A stretch of DNA of 64,000 bases from Paramacrobiotus metropolitanus (GCF_019649055.1 NW_026570229.1:1736001-1800000), one strand, 5' to 3'; positions 51,118 through 62,358 are shown, numbered from the stretch's first letter. A program made the numbers and translations. Notes: generated by a model from the letters alone, not told the origin.

Positions 51118-54100
51118 TTAATAGTGGAAAAATCGCACGTTGATCCGGCTATTCTCCCACGCGATGCCCTTCAGGCACTTCTTCTCCGCATTATAATCAA
51201 ACCCCACGATATGCCCGAACACCGCGCTGCTATACCGGCGTCGCGGTTTCTGCCAGGCCGTCATCCGCACCCCCACCATGACCTCATCCACCACGTCCCA
51301 CTCCCACCACACCGCCTCCACGGTGGTGTACGACAGAATACGGGGGTCCGCCGCCACGGCGGCCGGTACCGGCACCGTCCCTTGGGGTCCGTTGGTCAGT
51401 TTGCCGAAGCCGACGGCGTGCTCGCCGGCGATGAGGGTGTGCAGGAAGGCGCAGCAGGCCGGCGCCAGATCCGGCCGGGTGTGCAGATCGAATTTCCCGT
51501 GGATGGTGGCGGTGTGCGCGTCCATGTACTCCACCCGGCACATCCAGCGGAGGGGCGGGAGGGTGCGGGGGATGGCGGAGAAGGGCGCCGGTGGGGTCTC
51601 GGTGCCCTTGGCGGTGATGTAGAGGAGCAGGGCGGCTTTTTCGCTGGTCCGTAACACTTCATCCTGAAATTCTATTTCATGAAAATTATAATATTATTAT
51701 GCAAATTACAGACTATTTTTTTATTTTATTGTACCTGTGATATAATTTTACAAAAATTATTTAATATTTATTTTATTTAATTTACTTTTATCATATTATG
51801 GTAGTATATGAATAAATATCTATCATATTAATGATTATGCAGATTATTTAACAAGTTGGGGTGGAGTTTTGTTAATTCGTTTTTAAAAAACCGGACGCAT
51901 AGGTACGGTATATAATTTTTGCAAAATACATATAATAAAATAGTTTTTCCGCTTTTTTTATAAAAATGAACATTTTCTCATTTTTTTCAAATAACGAGCA
52001 TCGGTGCACAATCTAAGAGAATTATAAAACTAAGAGAATTATTCCCAACTTAATATTCTAAGAGAATTATTCCCAAAAATTAATCGGAAATGTTAAATTT
52101 ACTGTACGCAGTCATTCAGATCATGTGACAGCTACTGTAGCGCTGGCTTATTATTCCAAAGTTACCGCGCACTGTAAATAACGAATAACGCCATCTCACT
52201 ACAATATATCACGCACGTGTCCCACATTTGACTGATTGAAGTGTAGCTAAAACCGGTACTAAGTACTGATCGTGAAAAAAGGCCATAAAGCAGCGCTAAC
52301 TCCATACTCCCCGAAATAATTTAAAATACTCAATTCCGAGCACATTTGCATCGACATGGAAGGGAAAAAATATTTTAAAAACACGTTCTATAATTAGCGA
52401 CACTTTTTGCAGCTTTTCGGTCTTCAGTAACGGCTAGAGCCGAGGAATTAAACGGTATCGTACGCCGACATGGCCACCCCACTACGCTATTTTCCAATGC
52501 GTTTCGACTACTCAATCCCAGTAATAATTAGGAATTCATTAATTTACTTTTTGCAATCACTGGATATCGCGTTAAGGATAAATCTGACTCCGGCATCCAA
52601 TAATCACTCCCGTTTTATACGCAACACAGTCATGAGTGAATAGAAAATTACTAACACGTTCCACATGTATGCAATCTACATATGTATACAAATTTATTCA
52701 ATAAAAAATTACTTCTTAATCTTTCTTCTGGATGTAACAGCGAATTTGGTTCGCTGTACGGTTTACGTATTTTTAATAAATTTTTTTCCTTTTACCTTTC
52801 TTATAGTCATTTATGCATGCACTTTCTAAACGTGAGTACTATCAACCCACCAAATTATTTGGTTTACATGGATTATACTATTTACTACGTTCAGTATATA
52901 TGATCTATGTGCATTACCTTTTCAGGTCCATCTGCAAATTCGGTAGCCGTAAACAGAGGAAACCGTATAGAATACCGCAACGGTCTCAGTGCTGTCCCAA
53001 TGGTCATGTCGGCATCGGAGGTTTTGTGCGCGGCCCACCTAGAAAATTTAATTTTATTATGCATATACTGTACTGCATATATATACTGCACTATCAAAAG
53101 CAACGGTAACCGCCTATTTAATCGGTTATCCATGGAGAAAAGCATTTACTGGCAGAGATGCTGGTAAATGACGGGTTCCGCCAGCGACAACCGGTCACAC
53201 TGGAGGATTCGTTGCACGGATTCCGCGGACAGGGTGAGGAACGCCGGCGACTGCAGTACCGCTTGCGTGTTGCGCGACACTTCCGCCAGCAGCAGGATGA
53301 CGAGAGTCCCTTCCCCCATTTGACCAGCCTGTAGCAAAATCGATCCCAAATTAGGTTCACTGAAGGATCGAAACATAATACGTATTTCTATAAAATATCA
53401 ATAAACCATAAAATTATGTCCTAAAAAAATGAACATACTTCTATAAAATGTACAAATTAAAAACTTTGTAAAAATATACTTTTTACCTCTTTATGCTTCT
53501 GTTTCTAGAAGTTTATACACATAATAATTATTTTGCTATATACGATACATATGTACATAACGTTACATAAACGTACATAATAATTGTTGTGTATCATTAT
53601 TTTTCAGTATGTGCATAGGTTAAAATCGCACGATTTCTGCTGCCGGACAAGAGCAATAAAAGTTACGTGCTTATTAAATCGATAAAAAGTTTCATCGCAG
53701 TACAGATACAGTATCTTGTCGGACGTCGGAACTAAGCGCGAAAGTGCTTTCGTACCTGCTCCAGCAGATCGGCAATCAAGTGACCGCTACAGAAGCGGAT
53801 ATGGGTCTCCGCGTAGTCCCGGCAGATGCGCTCCAGTTTCCGTATGGAGAACTTCGTAGCACAGTACAGTGTATCCATCACGTCGTTCATCGTCAGATCG
53901 TAGCACACGGTATCGTGACCGCCGTACGCGTAGCTGCAACGAAACTCAGCCACACGGCTCATGTAGTAATGTGACTGTTAACTTTCCACAGCTCAGACTC
54001 GAGAAAACGTCTTCTTAACGCTTTTTTTAATAAGACATTTTAATTATATACACCGCCTTGCGCCGACTTATTATAATGACATCGTGAAGCTGTGATTTGA

Positions 54101-55257
54101 TGTTTGTGAATGTAGCTGTTTTCGTAGAACAGTGACTCGGACTCGGGCTGATATGCCATTATTTATAGGAGTTGCTTTGAAATAAAATTTACTCATTGTA
54201 CTACAATAATTCTTTTCACACGTGCATCCCATTTTTTGGAGTTTCTTCTTCCCAGTGTATTAATCAGTTGTGTCACAAAAAAATAGCCTTTAAAACAAAC
54301 CGGTCTGCAGCAAAGTTTTAGTAAAGCATCCCACATAACTATTATTATGGCTAAATGTCACCCAGTTCAATTAACCAACTAGCGGTAAGGCTTCGAAATT
54401 TGTCGGAGGCGTATAATTTTTTTGGCATTTCGTACATAATTACAATATGAACTGCGTATCGCACACTGGAAACGGTATTCTCTGCATTGTTTTACATGGC
54501 AAACAGTTTTCAAAAATTGATTACGTGACAATTATTGGTTTTACGCAAGCCTATCGTATTGTCATCGTATTGTACACCACATTAATAAAAAATTAGCAAG
54601 TTTTCTATTGTGGAGCAACGCAGAGGATACGCTGTGTCTGGTGTCCGGCACGCGAATCCATATTGTGTATGTGTCCGGACTCCGGAATGCCATAAACGTC
54701 GAAATAGTACGAGTATAATACTGGACTTGCTTACCTGTGTCTTCGAAATACCTGAATATCTATTTTCTAATTTATAAAATACAGGTGAAGCGCAGAAACA
54801 TCATCATGCATGGGTACTTATACAGATTTCAGTATTCTGTATAAAATTGTAATCGTTTCAATTTGCACGATTTTTAACTTACTTCAGCATGCGCTCAAAT
54901 CCAACAGGCGCGATATCCAGATAGTGAAGATCATGTTCGTCCGTGGCAGAGTCACCGTAGAACGTGTCCTGGAAGACCGCGCTGACCAACGCCAGCACAA
55001 ACCTACGACCATCTCCGTCAGCTATGCTTCTAAAATGTGCCAAATACCAGGTCATACTTATGGCACTTGAACGTCTTCGGCACGCTGTGGTTCGGATTGC
55101 CCACCACGATGGTGACGTCGGTGGGGATGCCGATCCCGTCGTCGGGATGATCCAGCAGGTAGCGCAGCCGTTTGGTCACCTGCTGACTGTTCTGCCACGG
55201 TTTCCTTCTTGCTGGTTGCACTGAATCGGACATTTCTGCTTCCACTGAATCGGACAT
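51118..55257 (-). CDS. BTB-BACK domain protein (BTBD2/3/6-like)
   Basis: Exons on the minus strand are 55058-55257, 54883-55002, 53756-53933, 53150-53328, 52918-53038 and 51118-51663. All introns are GT/AG and phases join to 1344 nt (447 residues). The ATG at 55257 is preceded in frame by a stop. The BTB/POZ fold runs from about 30 to 145 with DVTIVVGNP, CHKFVLALVSAVFQDTFYG and DLHYLDIAPVGFERML. BACK follows (about 150-265) with YAYGG, LYCATKFSIRKLERICRDYA, RILQCDRLSLAE, QWAAHK and IRFPLFTATEFADGP. Such proteins dimerise through BTB and usually bind Cullin-3 as substrate adaptors. BTBD1/2/3/6 relatives carry a PHR domain after BACK; here the last ~165 residues (CRVEYMDAHTATIHGKFDLH to VRFFHY) do not read as PHR to me. 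Intron 1 is only 55 nt. The gene lies 1.1 kb upstream of CAHS on the same strand. Confidence 0.92.
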
Positions 55258-56147
55258 TCTGCTTGCAGAGTATACTGGTCAATAACAGTGTAATTGACGC
55301 CCTGCTAGTTTGCGGTTCAAGTGTATAAGTGGACTGACAACTGAGCACAATTTACGCGAAAAAAAAACGTTCCACGCGACTCAGGATCTTCTCACTGCCG
55401 GGCTGCGATTGCCGATTACTGCGATTAATGAAGGCCGGCTTATGTCCAATCGAACAGGTGAGTCAGCGACGATGACCTGTTCGTAATTTCATACCATGGT
55501 GACCATTAATTATTACGCGATCGAACCGCATTTCTCGTTGAGCACACGTGAGCTGATTGCAGTCGCCATAGAATTAACGTTAGCTCCGACAGATATAAAC
55601 AATGAAAGTGCATAACCCTAATTACCCGAAAGGGGCGTGGAAATACCGGTACATATCGGTCATCCGATTTAACATATTACGGTATGGACGCTCTCACCTG
55701 GCGTAACGCAGTTATGCAGGTGGCTCTGATTCATCCCGTCTCCCGAGCGGTCAAACGCAAGAGCAAACCTCGCGCCAAGTTTAATGACGGAGAACGGAGA
55801 CATACATGTATAAGAACCAGAGCCAAGTTTACTGCAAGAGTTCAGGCAAGAGGAACAAGCGTGTCGCACGCAAGCGAAGTACGAGACTGAATTCTAGGAA
55901 TTCAAGAGAAGGAGAACTAGCCGATACAATGGACACAGATTCATAACACGATAAAATGATGGATCTTATTCATCTTAACTGGGTGGTCTTATCGGTCATC
56001 CAAATACTGCCGCTACAATGTTCTAAACAGAAATATTAAACATCAACCACGTGCTGCAGTTTCCCTACAGAGAACACACAAAATTCAAAAAGGTCAGCCA
56101 TGATCCGTATAGCCATCAACCGCTTTGCGCTGTTCCCAGTGTGCGGT
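55258..56147. other. Intergenic DNA upstream of the BTB-BACK gene
   Basis: Mixed composition, no convincing promoter element and no coding exon. An ATG-led 68-codon frame at 55684 is basic and low in complexity and is not called. Confidence 0.45.
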
Positions 56148-56430
56148 TCATCCCAGCCGGTCGGATAAAGATATTAAAACGTTATTGTTTATGACTGGCT
56201 TGTCTGGGTTCGGCGAGCATACCGTCGCCGGCTGGCAGACGCCGACGGAGTTGCGAACGTATCCCGGCTGGCACTGGCATCCGGGTTTGCAGTATTGGAC
56301 GGGGCAGCTGGGAGTGCGGTAGCTGCCGCTCTGCTCGTTGCAAGGACATGCCTGGTTGTGGAATGCGGGGTGACAAGCAATTGTCAGTGTTAGCAGTGAC
56401 ACTGCCAGACCGCAAAACCGGGAAGTTTGG
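56148..56430 (-). CDS. Small cysteine-rich TIL-type protein, 3' part
   Basis: A minus-strand frame ending at 56148 contains GLAVSLLTLTIACHPAFHNQ, which looks like a signal-peptide core, followed by a domain with eight cysteines from ACPCNEQSGSYRTPSC through CQCQPGYVRNSVGVC to PATVC. The CxCxPGYVR...GxCxxxxxC end is typical of trypsin-inhibitor-like (TIL) domains. A stop lies upstream in frame and there is no ATG before the hydrophobic stretch. The start is therefore probably in another exon; an acceptor such as TATTCCAG near 56436 would fit. The upstream exon was not found. Proteins of this type are secreted and often inhibit serine proteases; no reactive-site residue can be assigned from sequence alone. 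It is oriented opposite to the three-domain TIL gene 1.4 kb away. Confidence 0.5.
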
Positions 56431-57263
56431 ACTGGAATACGTTATGCAGCTGCTGTTGGGTTCTTCTTCCATGGCGCCTGCCACAATACTTCGCAAGTCC
56501 TAAACTTTACGCATCGGCTAATTAAGTAAGTTAACCCTTTGTTAGAGGAAATGTCGCGTGTTCGGTACTTGTGCAGTAATTTGCCTGCATTTTATTCGCG
56601 GCATATACGGACTTTGGGATATTTTAATGTGTGAGGTCAACTGCACTTTCGCGTCATCGTGCCGGATGTAATTAACGTCAACTGCTGTTAAAAGATTATG
56701 GCACGTTTTAACACTTCGTTGTATCCTGTGGTGAGATACAGATGTTGGCTATGGTTTAAAATTTGCACATTTTAAAATTTAATTGAGTGTCACTATGTTG
56801 CCACTCTTGTTATTGGAGTGCTTCTTGGTATTCCAAAGCATCGCTCTGTTCGTCACAAAATGCAGTTTAAACCAGCCAAAACCGGAGAGTCCTTATCGAT
56901 ATTTGGTATTTGGCTTCCCGTCTGATTCCAGATTCTGTACGGTTTTGTCTGTTAACCGTCGCAGTTTGAATTTTGCCTGAAAACCTAACCGTTACCGGTC
57001 TCCGATGCCGTAATAACCAGACTCAGAATTGACTGCTTAAATCACGTCAAGCTCTGTATCGACAGATCGCCGAATTTTTCTATTTTGCTGCCTAATGCTG
57101 TCCAAATTAATGGAAGCTTGACGTGAACGTCAATCAAAACCCGAACGATTGGAAAAAATTACATAACCTGTTGCACTTGATTTCTCTTTACGGAAAACTG
57201 AATGGATCCCAGTTGTCACCCAAGGCTACCGGCGCACTAGCCGCCACTAGAACGTCTAGAAGG

Positions 57264-57309
57264 TAGCACATTGCTATTGCGGTTATGTAACCGCAATAGC
57301 AATGTGCTA
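57264..57309. repeat. Perfect 22-bp inverted repeat with 2-base loop
   Basis: Left arm TAGCACATTGCTATTGCGGT plus TA (57264-57285), loop TG, then the exact reverse complement (57288-57309). It lies about 490 bases upstream of the triple-TIL gene. The corresponding position of the downstream duplicate (near 63265) has only a short related piece without the palindrome. Confidence 0.9.
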
Positions 57310-57636
57310 AGAAGATGTATGTTACATCCATCGCTCTACTCCAACCGAACCAGCACATCTGGTTTGACCTAACGACAGTTGAGACAATACGGCGCTTTAT
57401 TGCTGCCGCCATCAACCATATATTGCACAATTTTCGCTCATTGTGGCTTTGATTCCGTTCCTACTCCACCACACTTTTATTTGACCAGAAGCGAAGACAC
57501 CAAAGAAAAATCACCCAGGCACAGACTCTTTAATCGCGACTGCTACCATCAGCAAACAAGAGCACAAATTCACAAAAGCGCCAAAGAAGCCCAGAAAAAC
57601 CGGCGCGAAACAAGGGAGAGAATTAAGGCAACGCTG

Positions 57637-57644
57637 TATAAAAA
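57637..57644 (+). promoter_or_regulatory. TATA box of the triple-TIL gene
   Basis: CTGTATAAAAAAGGAACAGC lies about 160 bases before the ATG. The same block, with one fewer A pair, occurs at the same distance from the ATG in the downstream duplicate. Confidence 0.65.
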
Positions 57645-57797
57645 AGGAACAGCAGAGTGCGTGCAAACTCACCATAAACTGCAGAGAAAATACTTCGCAC
57701 CGGTGCGAATTACTTTCCGTTAAGCGCGATTTCTATCTACGTACTATTGCTGCTGCCCTGCTCTTGTAACCTTTTCCTTTATTTTATTCTTGGCAGC

Positions 57798-59223
57798 ATG
57801 AAGTCAGCGGCTGTGCTTGTAGCTGTTGGAGTAGCAGCCATAAGTTTGTTCGGCTGCAGCGGAGCTGCAGATGGGGAGCAAAAAGGGGGGTAAGCGAGTT
57901 ACACTATTATATGGACATTGGACAGTAGGGCAGAAAGCGTAAATGCCTCGTTTTATGCTTACTGCGCAAACCAGTGCATCTCTTCCTTAATCCAACCCAG
58001 TGTTTATCCCGTTTTATGCTACACTGGACGCGCACACTGTTGCATGCAGTTAATTATTGATTACTTGATAAATTTTTTAACCGCAGACCAACTGGTCGTT
58101 CTCCAGTATTCTTTGTCCTACATCGTTCGTAGCTTTGTGCAGTACGGCATGGCTTGGCGGTAAGACACCTTACGAACCTTTATTAAGTTTTACAATTACA
58201 GGGGAGTAATAAACATGGACTTTTACGATGTGCTGTGCCAAAATGGAACGTCTCCCACGATGCAGATCGGATGTCCTTCTTGTGAGCCGACATGCAGCAA
58301 CCCCGTTTCCAAGTGCCCAGTAAGTATTGCCAACTGTCCCGTGAAATCCGTCTGCGTCTGCAAGCCAGGATTGGTGCGCACCGCCCAGGGAACCTGTGTG
58401 CCGGTCAGTCAATGCTCCGCACCGTCTCCGGCAACGACTGCAGCATCTACTAAGCGGCCGACTGCAGCGCCACCTGCTCCAGGGCCGGCCAGTGGGTAAG
58501 CGCAATTCCTTCAATAAACTGCATTCACGGGACCATATAGTGCGATATATTGCTGTTAAAAATAACACCATTTAGCACTTCGCTGGCTAACGCCAGTCAC
58601 TGGGGACCATTATGAAAAGGTGCGTTTTGAACTTATGAAACTGTTTTTAAAGGGCGGGACTAAACATCGACTTTTACGATGTGCTGTGCCAAACTGGAAC
58701 GTCTCCCACGATGCAGATGGGATGTCCTAGCTGTGAGGCGACCTGCAGCACCATCAACCAGCGCGCCCCCATCTGCTTATTTACAGACGCCAACTGTCCC
58801 GTGGCACGCAGCTGCGTCTGCAAGCCAGGATTGTTGCGGACCGCCCAGAGAACCTGCGTGCCGGCTAGTCAATGCGACGCAGCATCTTCGGGAACGACTG
58901 CAGCACCTAAAAAGCAGCCGACTGCCGCATCTACAAAGCAGTCGACTACAGCGCCACTAGCACCCACCCCGGCCCCTGGTTCCTGCTGCGGCAACCACAT
59001 GCTATTTGGTTGTGCCAGGTGTGAATCGACATGCCTCACGAGCTTTTCGGTTTGCAGTGTGACGGATGCCAAGTGCCCCGGGAATTCCCAGCGTGCTTGT
59101 GTCTGCGAACCAGGAACGGTACGCAACGATCTGGATAATACCTGCGTGGTGCCCAGTCAGTGCCCGTCAGATGAGGAGCGGCGACGGAAGAAGAACTCTG
59201 GCGCCCCGAGTGCACGCAATTAA
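57798..59223 (+). CDS. Secreted protein with three TIL domains
   Basis: Exons 57798-57889, 58202-58495 and 58653-59223 join in phase (957 nt, 318 residues). The start MKSAAVLVAVGVAAISLFGC is a signal peptide. Three TIL-type domains follow, each with ten cysteines: about 37-97 (GCPSCEPTC to CVPVSQC), about 134-192 (GCPSCEATC to CVPASQC) and about 231-294 (GCARCESTC to CVVPSQC). Each contains the CVCxPGxxR signature. Thr/Ala/Pro/Lys-rich linkers suited to O-glycosylation separate them, and a basic Arg/Lys tail ends the protein. Exons 2 and 3 begin with nearly the same text (DFYDVLCQ, GTSPTMQ), so domain 2 arose by exon duplication; domain 3 is more distant. TIL domains are usually secreted inhibitors of serine proteases, but mucin-like or structural roles are possible. 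A TATA box is at 57637. Confidence 0.85.
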
Positions 59224-59880
59224 TTGGAAAAATATTTTAATCGCTGACTAGCTAGGAGAATATCTGGTTTGCATGAACTGTGTTGCTTTATTACGGTGTT
59301 TGGTGACCTTGATCACTGCTGGGAATAGACTTTGCGACCGACAGTTGCTCACGTTTAGCGGCACCGCTTTTGCCTACAAATGCTACTGCTTTATGTTGTA
59401 AGCGAAAGATCTGTCGGATAGTCTACATACCTAAAAATTTTTGCCGAGAATTCGGTGTTTTCTCGATTCTGGTAGTCGTAGTCGTAGCCGGACTGGTGAC
59501 TTTTCTACCTTTTCTAGCTAGCTTGTTCTTTAAAGAATATGCAACGCGAATTAGGTTGTTCTACCAATAGGATTCCATAATTTCCATTACAAAGCTCATA
59601 TAACCCAATCAGTAACGAAATAGATTTCTTGCGAACGGGATGTTCTGGATGAGTGAAAATATTTTCCGCCGGTAATCCGGTAATCAGGTATTCGCTAATC
59701 GCAAACATCACTGCATCGCTTAACCTTGCATGTTATTCACCGAACACAGCTAGCGTGTTCCTCCAAGTGGCAAATGCGCAATAAAAATATTTTATTTCTA
59801 CTATGCAGTAGGAGTTTAATGCAAACAGGTCATATTACCGGTACTAAAAGAGCTTCCTAAATTTAACGTTACATTCACTA

Positions 59881-59957
59881 CGAGGAGGAGCTACCTTGGC
59901 CCGATCAAAGGCGCACACACGACCATAATCCGATCACTGTGCCCGCGTGTGTGCACC
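59881..59957 (+). repeat. Left terminal inverted repeat of the pogo element
   Basis: Seventy-seven bases identical to the reverse complement of 62282-62358. The outer TA at 59879 is the presumed target site. Confidence 0.95.
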
Positions 59958-60155
59958 ATGCCCAACCACCCTAGCTGGCAGCGACGTTAACCACTTGCAC
60001 GCGCATACAACATGGCTGTCATCCTAACGCGGCAGCCCAATTATTAATAAATTTTAGCGGCCGTGAATTGTTTAACAAATTACGGCCACCCATCGTTACG
60101 ACCTTTCACTGTTTTCGAATGTTAATTTGTTTTGCAAGATCGAAATTTTGTAATT

Positions 60156-62046
60156 ATGGACGAAAATGATTTTGTCATATTACCTGAGGATAACTATCCG
60201 TCTTCCGTTTTGTCCGACATGGAGAATTTCGGTGAAGACCTTCAGTTACCTGCCAGTCTGTTTTCTGTCAGTGCGAGTAACAGAAATAGTTCGGGCCTGC
60301 CATCAGATGTGGAGAAATTAGCAGAACCCGTCCCTGTACCAGCAAGCTATGGTAAAGGCATGTCAGCAGCACTTCGGGCCGTGGAATCCGAAACCTGTCT
60401 CTGCGATCAGCAGCAAAAACGTATCACGTTCCATATGCTACGCTCTGGGAGAAGTTAAACGGCGTGCGAAGAGGAAAAAGGAGCTCATAAACGGAAATTT
60501 ACTGATGAAGAAGAAAACTATATTGAGAAGCTGCTGTTGAAATGTGCTGAAAACGGCATACCACTGGACAAGAGCGCACTGCGACGAATTGTGCCACTCT
60601 TGGCAAAATCTAAAGGTCGGCAGTGCAAATTTATGTCAAAACTATTTTAGTAATACAGTAATTCAATTATACATTTATACAGTGATTCGCAATTTGTAAT
60701 AAATCGCCAGCACTTATTTGAGTTATTTTGCGTATAATTTGTGTACTCAATACTTTAAGTTTTACAGTTACGCCTGAGAAATCAAAATTATTCACAGCGA
60801 AGTGGCATAAGAAATTCCTTGAGCGGCACCCTAATATATCTCGGCGCATTTCACATGGCGTTTCAAGAAAAAAAACGAAGGAATGGACAGTAGAAAATAG
60901 GGACGGATGGATACAGCGACTGTTTGCGCTGAACAACTTGGGACTGCTCAGTGATCCACGCGGCATCTGGAATTTTGACGAGTCAGCCTTTCAGGTTGCG
61001 GAAAAAGTGACAACGGTATACGCCAGGCGGGGTGTGAAAGATGTACTGTCATATTATGATGGCAATGACCGTGAGTTAATAACCGTTCTTGCGGGAGGCA
61101 ATGCAGCCGGTGAAATTTTGCGGCCGCTAATTCTTTTCGACGGGAAAGTCGTTTTGGCTTCGCATTTCAACGAGACGAACGATATGTGTCATATCGGTTT
61201 CAATTCGTCTGGAATAATGGATAATGCGACCTTCGCTTCGTACGTCAGGGAAGAGGTGATCCCTCGGATGACAGCAGAAAAGGTGCGTAATAAAAGCTCC
61301 CCGATTCATTCACATTGTAGATTAAGCGAAATGTTAGCTTAATCTTATCGTTGTTTTACTCACGTATTAGTGAATTTTTATTTAACCATTTTAGGTAAAT
61401 TATAATTTAATAATATGGTTAACCATAATTTCTTTTTACAGAACGTGATTTTTCTCGATGGACACAGTTCGCACATGTTTAATCTCGAATTTCTATCCGA
61501 ATGTGTTAAATCGACTTGTGTGACTTTAATATGTCGAAAAACATAGTTTCGGGATTTGGTTCTGCTGGAATATTTCCTTTCAACCCGGATGCCGTTTGTC
61601 AAGCTTATGTGGAACCAGTTTCAGCGACATCACCTTTGGACGTGCCCGTTTCGGTAGCAAATGACTACGTGTCAGAACTGGAAATTGTGCGTCGTTCGCT
61701 TCGAAAAATTCCGCTTTTAACCGAAGGCAAAATAGAGCGCATTATAGCATATGCCGTTGCTGAAGCAGAAGGTTTTAGTGCTCCTGTAGCGCCCGAGAAA
61801 GTTGCTGCGGACTGGCATCTTTCTTTGATGAAAGCACATGCCCCTAAGCAAAGGAAACTAAAAGAGTCGCGCTTGCGCGCGGATGCAGGGCTCATTGCGA
61901 CGGATAGTCAGGTTATTGAGGCCCTCGAAAAGCGAGAAGAAGCAAAACTGCAGGCCAAGAGTAAGCGCAGCAAGAAGACCAAGAGCGGCCTCAGTGATAT
62001 TACGAACACGCCAACCAAGAAAACGTTTAGAATGGATAAAAAGTGA
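60156..62046 (+). pseudogene. Broken pogo/Tigger-like transposase
   Basis: The start MDENDFVILPEDNY opens an acidic N-terminus, then a psq-type helix-turn-helix (SAALRAVESETC, then LRSAAKTYHVPYATLWEKL in the next frame, then HKRKFTDEEENYIEKLLLKC in the third frame), so two frameshifts break it. Exon text resumes at about 60769 (KLFTAKWHKKFLERHPNISR) through the first catalytic Asp in NFDES, and ends RMTAEK at an intron (61282-61440). The next exon gives VIFLDGHSSH with the second Asp. The frame then breaks at about 61540 and resumes directly at KNIVSGFGSAGIFPFNPDAV, so the segment expected to hold the third catalytic Asp (LQPLD-type motif) is missing. The C-terminus is a basic tail. Such a protein could not be catalytic; any recent movement would have needed a transposase from elsewhere. 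Confidence 0.9.
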
Positions 62047-62281
62047 ACATTATTTTGGCGCAGATTTATTGCTTTGAACGGTTGTGCTCGTGCAGGATTT
62101 CAGGAAATAATTATGCACTTTCGTTTAGTTTAGCACCAGTGGTCTCACGCAGACTTTTTGTGCGTTAAAAATGGCGGCCATAGCGATGTTATAAAGTTGT
62201 TGCCCTCGTGAGGTGGCTGGCCATCTTGCGTATGTGCAAGCACAGTGATTAAATTTACTGCCAACCTGGGTGTTTGGACGC

Positions 62282-62358
62282 GGTGCACACACGCGGGCAC
62301 AGTGATCGGATTATGGTCGTGTGTGCGCCTTTGATCGGGCCAAGGTAGCTCCTCCTCG
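62282..62358 (-). repeat. Right terminal inverted repeat of the pogo element
   Basis: Exact reverse complement of the left end, with no mismatch seen over 77 bases. TA follows at 62359. Confidence 0.95.

Larger units (their letters stand above)
56815..57889 (+). repeat. Upstream copy of a ~1.1-kb segmental duplication
   Basis: From about 56815 to the end of TIL exon 1 the sequence is related to 62885-63969. Shared blocks include TGGATYCCAGTTGTCACCCA, CTCCAACCGAACCAGCACAT, GTTGAGACAATACGGCGC, the TATA region and exon 1. The offset is about 6.08 kb. The non-coding copies have diverged with small indels. Confidence 0.8.
59881..62358 (+). mobile_element. pogo-type (Tc1/mariner superfamily) DNA transposon
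   Basis: Perfect 77-bp terminal inverted repeats lie at 59881-59957 and 62282-62358, beginning CGAGGAGGAGCTACCTTGGC. Each end is flanked by a TA dinucleotide (59879-59880, 62359-62360), the target duplication of Tc1/mariner/pogo elements. The interior carries a degraded DDE transposase with a psq/CENP-B-type N-terminal region. Identical ends imply recent movement. It sits between the two TIL genes, about 0.65 kb after the stop of the first. Confidence 0.95.

Noticed and set aside
51124-51654. Plus-strand frame of 176 codons with many His and Arg
   Set aside because: It is the reverse complement of BTB-BACK exon 6, which has splice-compatible ends and coding text.
56783-56980. ATG-led frame starting MLPLLLLECFLVFQ, signal-peptide-like
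   Set aside because: The homologous stretch near 62870 has no matching ATG or frame; treated as promoter-side DNA.
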